Source of the DNA: Haliclystus octoradiatus
Lineage: Eukaryota > Cnidaria > Staurozoa > Stauromedusae > Haliclystidae
Direction: 5' to 3'
DNA length: 64,000 nucleotides
Assembly: GCA_916610825.1 (NCBI GenBank)
Contig: OU744447.1
Location: 23,628,962-23,692,961 of the forward strand
Shown here: positions 58,941-64,000 of the stretch, one piece after another
Position numbering within the stretch: the stretch's first letter is position 1
Layout of the letters: every line of letters starts with the position of its first letter
The notes under the pieces: model-generated
What the model was told of the DNA's origin: nothing
What the model saw: only the letters and a program-made list of their open reading frames with translations
Database searches by the model: none
Translations under genes and position numbers: made by a program

Positions 58941-59173
58941 GTGCTATTTACTCTAATAAGCTGTCTTTAATGTTTCCTTTGCTCCTCCTTATATAACAAT
59001 GCTCCCTTACTCATAATCCACGATGCGTGATGTCATTTTAAAAACATGCAATTATGTTTATAAGGAAAATTAGGATTTATGCGAACTGAGCTAAAAAAAG
59101 GAAAGGACATTTTCCAGATAATTCTTATTGTATATAAATATTACATATATATATATCACGTGTAGTACTAGGG

Positions 59174-59854
59174 AGCATGGTAGTCAAATCTTTTGTAGCC
59201 ATTTTGAAAATTTTTATCTTGAATATTTTTGGTATGAAAATGATGCAGAATTCTTTGGTATGATCATATAAGTCAATCCGGAAAGAAAAAATATTAAAAA
59301 TATAACACCGGAAGTAGTGCCAGGCTCTTTTCGTTCAAATAAAATTGCTTTTCTTAAAAATGCCGGGTGTAAAATTGCTTTGCATAAATCTTAATTATTT
59401 TTGCTGATAATTGTACCTTGACATATTTGCTTGGATTCTACCGTGTGCTTTTTTGATTTGAGACGATACAAAAAAGTTATTCAATCAGATGTTTAGAAAC
59501 TTTCTAATACAGCTGCAGCGTGACTGCTTTATGAAACTTCAAAACACCACAACTTTTTTGTTTCTTTGCCAATCAAAAAAATCACACAGTAGAATCCAGA
59601 AAATATGTCAAGGTACTATTATCAGCAAAAATAATTAAGATTTATGCAAAGCAATTTTACACCCGGCTTTTTTAAGAAGAGCCATTTTATTTGAATGAAA
59701 AGAGCCTGGCACTAGTTCCGGTGTTATATTTTTAATATTTTTCTTTCCGGATTGACTTATATGATGATACCAAAGAATTTTGCATCATTTTCATACCAAA
59801 AATATTCAAGGTAAAAAATTTCAAAATGGCTACAATAGATTTGACTACCATGCT
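59174..59854. mobile_element. Mutator-like foldback element, 681 bp
   Basis: A perfect 9-bp target duplication GTACTAGGG (59165-59173 and 59855-59863) flanks long inverted repeats of roughly 300 bp each, starting AGCATGGTAGTCAAATC. Landmarks mirrored between arms include aaaatgatgca, tccggaaagaaaaa, agagcctggcact or its complement, and tgcataaatcttaattattt. The centre, at about 59510, is unpaired. Nine-bp duplications and long TIRs fit Mutator-like foldback elements. No coding capacity. Confidence 0.9.
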
Positions 59855-59863
59855 GTACTAGGG

Positions 59864-60879
59864 ACAGTTATTATTTTGTTCAAACATCTTTGCAAACAGT
59901 TCAAATGAGGTTTTATCAGAGTTTATAGGTTCGGCTACATTGACGTAGTCTTGTCCGTAGCAGAATGAGTAAGTTGCACTTTGAAGCAAAGGAAAGCAAT
60001 CAGAAGTGGATAAATACGAGGTTTCCACACCTCCAACTCAAATTCAGCGAAATTGTGTGCCTTTAGAATGACATCACCATGAAAGGAGAAAGATTATGAG
60101 GGAGCTCAGTGGTTTGCAAGTTGCAAAAGGGGCGAGCCTGACTTTGAGCTACTAAATTGCAAGATTGATGATAGTAGATCACTTTTTTACTGATTGTAAA
60201 TTCACAATTTTCTAATTGAGGTAGTTATAACAGCTTTTATATCCTCCAACCTTAACTCCATTTTATTAACAAAAATCGCCATCAGCACCCATTTATTTTC
60301 CTGATTTAGCTCAAAGCGAGGCAGAAACTAAAGTACGCTAGGATATAGCAGTTGTTTAAAATCAACTTGAAATTGATAATAGTGCATGCACTTCTATTTA
60401 TTTCACACAGTTGGGCAATTATGTTTCAATGAAAAGCTTTATTGATGCTTTCACGAAGACCCTTAGCATTTTCAAAGTGCTTGATCAGGTAAGAAATAAC
60501 AATTTAAAATCTTAGTTATGCTAGCTAGCAAGCGCTTAAGCGCTACTCTTTTGTAGTAGATTATTTAGCCTATATTGCCTTATGTGTGTGTTCCCGCCTT
60601 CTGTGGCGATGGACTTGTCTATTACGCTCTCCTAACACAGATCAATTGTAAGTCACATTTTTGCGTTTGATGTTCTTAAAATATCTACATTTTAACCATG
60701 CTTTTATCATTTATATGTTTTTAAGTTTTATATTATATGTTTATGCTTTTAATAAGTTTCTGCAAGTTATCTTTTACAATATTGTAATTATTGATCAAAC
60801 TCGGAGATTTGTCAACAATGGCTTACTTAACATATAGCCGAGATTAGTTATTACAATTAAATCATTCAAGATCTGCGCA
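59864..60879. other. Spacer, nothing recognised
   Basis: Sequence between the foldback and the plus-strand LINE. No protein homology or clear repeat was seen. Confidence 0.4.
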
Positions 60880-63800
60880 CAAACATATACTTCTATTGGA
60901 TTGTCCTAGAAGAAAGAAATCAAAATGCAGGAGAGGAGGACAGAAAATTAGGATAATAAAGTTTTTGAGGTCAATCAGGAATCTTCGATCATAAAATACA
61001 ATCAGTATGTAAAAAGATTAGTAATTGGAAAACTTGTACAAACAGAACATACAATATTGATGTGATTGTTTCTCAACAACGACAGAAAACAATAGGAAAC
61101 AATAGGTGCAATGAACAGTCAAATCTTACTAAAATACATCCATTGAAGTTTCACAAATCACAATCCTCTATTCAAAACAATTACGTTTACCCTACTTAAT
61201 GTCTGATCACTCAACAACAAATCAGCTGTTGTTAACGATTTTATTGTCGACAATGATATTGACATAATGGCCATAACAGACACATGGTTGTTTCCAGGCA
61301 ACACAAATGGGTTTATTATATCTGACACAACGCCCAATGGTTATACGTTTAAACATAGTGCAAGATGGGGACGTGGTGGTGGAGTGGGAATCTTTTACAA
61401 GATATCATTAAACATCAAAATTGTAGCATCGAGAAAATTCAGCTCCTTTGAGTACATGACTGCAATATTTTGAACAGCAACTGGGCCAATACAAATGATT
61501 TCTTTATATCAGCCACTCCCTTCTCAAAAGAACAAACTATCATTTGGAATGTTCTTCTCTGAGTTCACCACTTTACTCGAACTGATAACATCAAGCACAT
61601 GATGCTCTAGCCTTATTATCGCTAGAGATTTCAACATACATGTAGATAATACCAGGAACACCGACGCTATAAAGTTTATCCAACTCTTGCATACTTTCCA
61701 TCTTGTTCAAAACGTAACAGAAGTAACACATCAAGAAAACCACACCCTAGATCTCATCATCACTAGGAAAGGTGAACAGATATTAAGTACAGTATTTCTT
61801 TCAGATCTCCATATATCTGATCATATAGCTGTAAATTGCAAATTGCATATCAATAAACCCCAGAAGCCGAAAAAACAACTTACTATGCGTAACATCAAGA
61901 GTATCAGCATTGAAAATTTGAACTCAGATATTGCCCAATGCACCACCGTCGAAAATGTTCCCACTGATGGTAACATCGATGAACTTTTTACTCACTATGA
62001 AAATTCTCTACGTAGTATACTGAACATTCATGCACCCGTAAGGACAAAAACAATCATAATTCGACCAGCTACTCCTTGGCTCTCCCTTGAAATCCGGTTA
62101 GCTAAAGTTGAAAGACGGCGAAAGGAGTGAAAATGGAGAGGAAATATACTTACAGTCCATAAACAACTATACAAAGAACAGTCTGTCTTAGTCAATAAAT
62201 TGATATCAGAGGCAAAAACAGAATATTACTCCAATCTAATCTACAATGCCAAAAATGATCAAAAACAACTGTTTGGAATCGTCAAAGGCATAACCAAAGA
62301 AAAGAGTAGTCAAAAATAGCTAGTATCAGAGATGTTCTTGCACAAGAGCGCAATGAAAGAGTCAACCGATTTCCAGATGACACGCTACCACCATCAAATA
62401 GCACACTGCATTCGTTTACACCTGTGACATGTGATGAAGTATCTCTGCTTACAAAGAAGCTAGCAAACAAGTCATGTGAATTGGATCCACTACCAGCTGT
62501 ACTAATGAAAACCTGTATTACCAGAATCCAGCAGCTACTAACATAATAAATGCATCAACTAAATCTGCCTTTGTCCCTACTTCTATGAAAGATGCCATTC
62601 TTCAACCTCCTTTAAAAAAGCCATCCATGAACACAGCAGAATATCAAAATACCGACCAATTTCAAACCTAAAGTTTATTAGTAAAGCAACAGAGAAAGTA
62701 TTTCCCAGCAAATTTATCGATATTTGACAATCAATAGCTTACATGAAATATTCCAATCTGCTTACAAGATATATCACAGCACAGAGACGGCATTGATTAG
62801 AGTCCATAATGATATTTTGCATTCACTTGACACCAACAAATCTGTGCTCCTTTTACTCCTCGATCTATCTGCTGCGTTCGACACGGTTGATCATAACATT
62901 CTTTTGTACCGTTTACAACATCTCTGGTCAAGCACATAGCTGGCTGCAATCCTATATTAACGAAAGATCATTTACAGTTCATGTTGCTGATGGAATTTCT
63001 GCAAAGAAACAATTTAAGTCAGGTGTTCCGCAAGGAAGTGTTTTAGGACCACCCCTATTCATGATGTATATATCACCATTAGGTGATATAATAAGAAACC
63101 ATGACATTTGTTACCATCTATATGCTGATGACATACAGCTATATACTGACTTTGATTCAACTTCTACAATTGATACACTTAATACAACATCTCGAATTGA
63201 AAACTGTGTAAAAGAAATTGAGGCTTGGATGACATGGAACAACCTAAAGCTTAACATGGAAAAGACTGAGTTCATAGTGATAAATGATAAGCCTCGAGAT
63301 GATCCTCTATTACAAACCATCAACTTATGTAATAAATTAATTCCAAAACGTTCATCCGGACCATCGGTATAATAATGAATTCGACAATGCCAATGGATCA
63401 TCACATCAATAACATTTGCAGAACATGCTTGTATCATTTGAGGAATGTCACTAGAATTAGGAGATATCTCACAAAAAAATCAACAGAATCTTTGATCCAT
63501 GCTCTGATAACTACTCGGTTTGATTTTTGCAATGCGTTGCTATAAGATGTTCCCAAAAAATACATTGAAAAACTGCAAAGAATTCAAAACACAGCAGCAA
63601 GAATTGTACCCCTCGCTGGAAAATACAACCATATTACACCAATTTTACAAAGTTTACATTGGCTGCCAATAGAACAAAGAATTGTATGCAAAGTCTTAGT
63701 GAAAACGTTCAAAGAAATTCACAATCTGGTACCTACTTACATTTCAGAACCTGTTACTCTTTAAGAACCTAGAAGATCACTAAGGTCTAAAAACAGTAAA

Positions 63801-63960
63801 ATTCTGGATTTTAAATTGTACAAACTATGCCGTTATGGCGGAAGAATGTTTACCCATGCTTCCCCCGCCGTGTTGAACAATCACGCAGTAGAAGCAAAAA
63901 GTATGCAATAACAATTGAAACTTTTAAACAACTAATAAAAACGAGTCTTTTTATAATTGC
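60880..63960 (+). pseudogene. CR1/L2-like LINE, plus strand, broken
   Basis: A basic N-terminal stretch (RRKKSKCRRGGQKIRIIKFL, about 60910-60970) resembles that of the minus-strand LINE at 49.8 kb. Endonuclease pieces are IDIMAITDTWLFPGNTNG (61258-61311), GRGGGVGIFYK, SLYQPLPSQKNK, HTLDLIITRKGE and LHISDHIAVNCKLH (61690-61850). RT pieces are LLLDLSAAFDTVDHNIL (62850-62900), then after a frameshift KSGVPQGSVLGPPLFMMYI (63015-63072) and YHLYADDIQLYTDF (63112-63153; YADD intact), and AWMTWNNLKLNMEKTEF. The tail shows RIQNTAARIVPLAGKY and LHWLPIEQRIVCKVLVKTF (to about 63715). Several stops. It runs almost to the window end. Confidence 0.85.
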
Positions 63961-64000
63961 TTTTAAATGTTAAAGTATTTAGAGTATATTTCTTAACCAA

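Overview
This window is AT-rich nuclear DNA from an invertebrate animal. The evidence is one spliced gene with GT-AG (and one GC-AG) introns encoding a secreted PAN plus thrombospondin type 1 (TSP1) protein. It sits among many eukaryotic transposable elements: hAT, Mutator-like, ISL2EU/Harbinger-like, Ty3/gypsy, BEL/Pao-like, DIRS, Penelope-like, several non-LTR families and a tRNA-derived SINE. The species cannot be named from sequence alone; a marine invertebrate would fit. There are no bacterial operons, CRISPR arrays or rRNA genes.

Positions 34,784 to 2,148, minus strand: one host gene of about 32.6 kb, which I assembled from nine exons. Exon 1 carries a signal peptide and a PAN/apple-like domain (34464-34784). 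A 25-nt microexon follows (28349-28373), then six symmetrical phase 1-1 TSP1 exons of exactly 171 bp each, then a terminal TSP1-like exon with a stop (2148-2305). The coding total is 1,530 nt, which is 510 codons including the stop, so the frame closes exactly. The six TSP1 exons alternate between two subtypes (A-B-A-B-A-B), which indicates duplication of a two-exon unit. The introns hold an intact-ended hAT element carrying a SINE, a Penelope-end fragment, a foldback whose two strands each match a hammerhead ribozyme, two copies of a GGGTTGC-ended transposon, a decayed gypsy element split by a Mutator-like element, a roughly 0.3-kb satellite array and Penelope remnants.

Positions 36.7-38.7 kb: an ISL2EU/Harbinger-like DNA transposon with terminal inverted repeats and a broken THAP-DDE transposase.

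Positions 40.0-49.9 kb: a nested stack. Two LTR-like repeats (39973-40467 and 42173-49940) flank a small BEL/Pao-like internal region. The second LTR is split by an RTE-like LINE with a target duplication and by a CR1/L2-like LINE. Within that LINE's (TAA)n tail sits a perfect 1.1-kb head-to-head palindrome of the GIY-YIG end of a Penelope-like element, next to nearly 1 kb of almost pure TAA repeat.

Positions 50.0-55.1 kb: a nearly complete DIRS-type tyrosine-recombinase retrotransposon with inverted ends, gag, RT-RNase H and recombinase, followed by a 293-bp inverted repeat made of DIRS-like termini with intron-like splice signals.

Positions 55.3-64.0 kb: a decayed minus-strand LINE with an inserted SINE, another SINE, microsatellites, a 681-bp Mutator-like foldback with a perfect 9-bp target duplication, and a decayed plus-strand CR1/L2-like LINE running to the window end. 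Apart from the PAN/TSP1 gene, almost all recognisable coding sequence is transposon-derived and broken.
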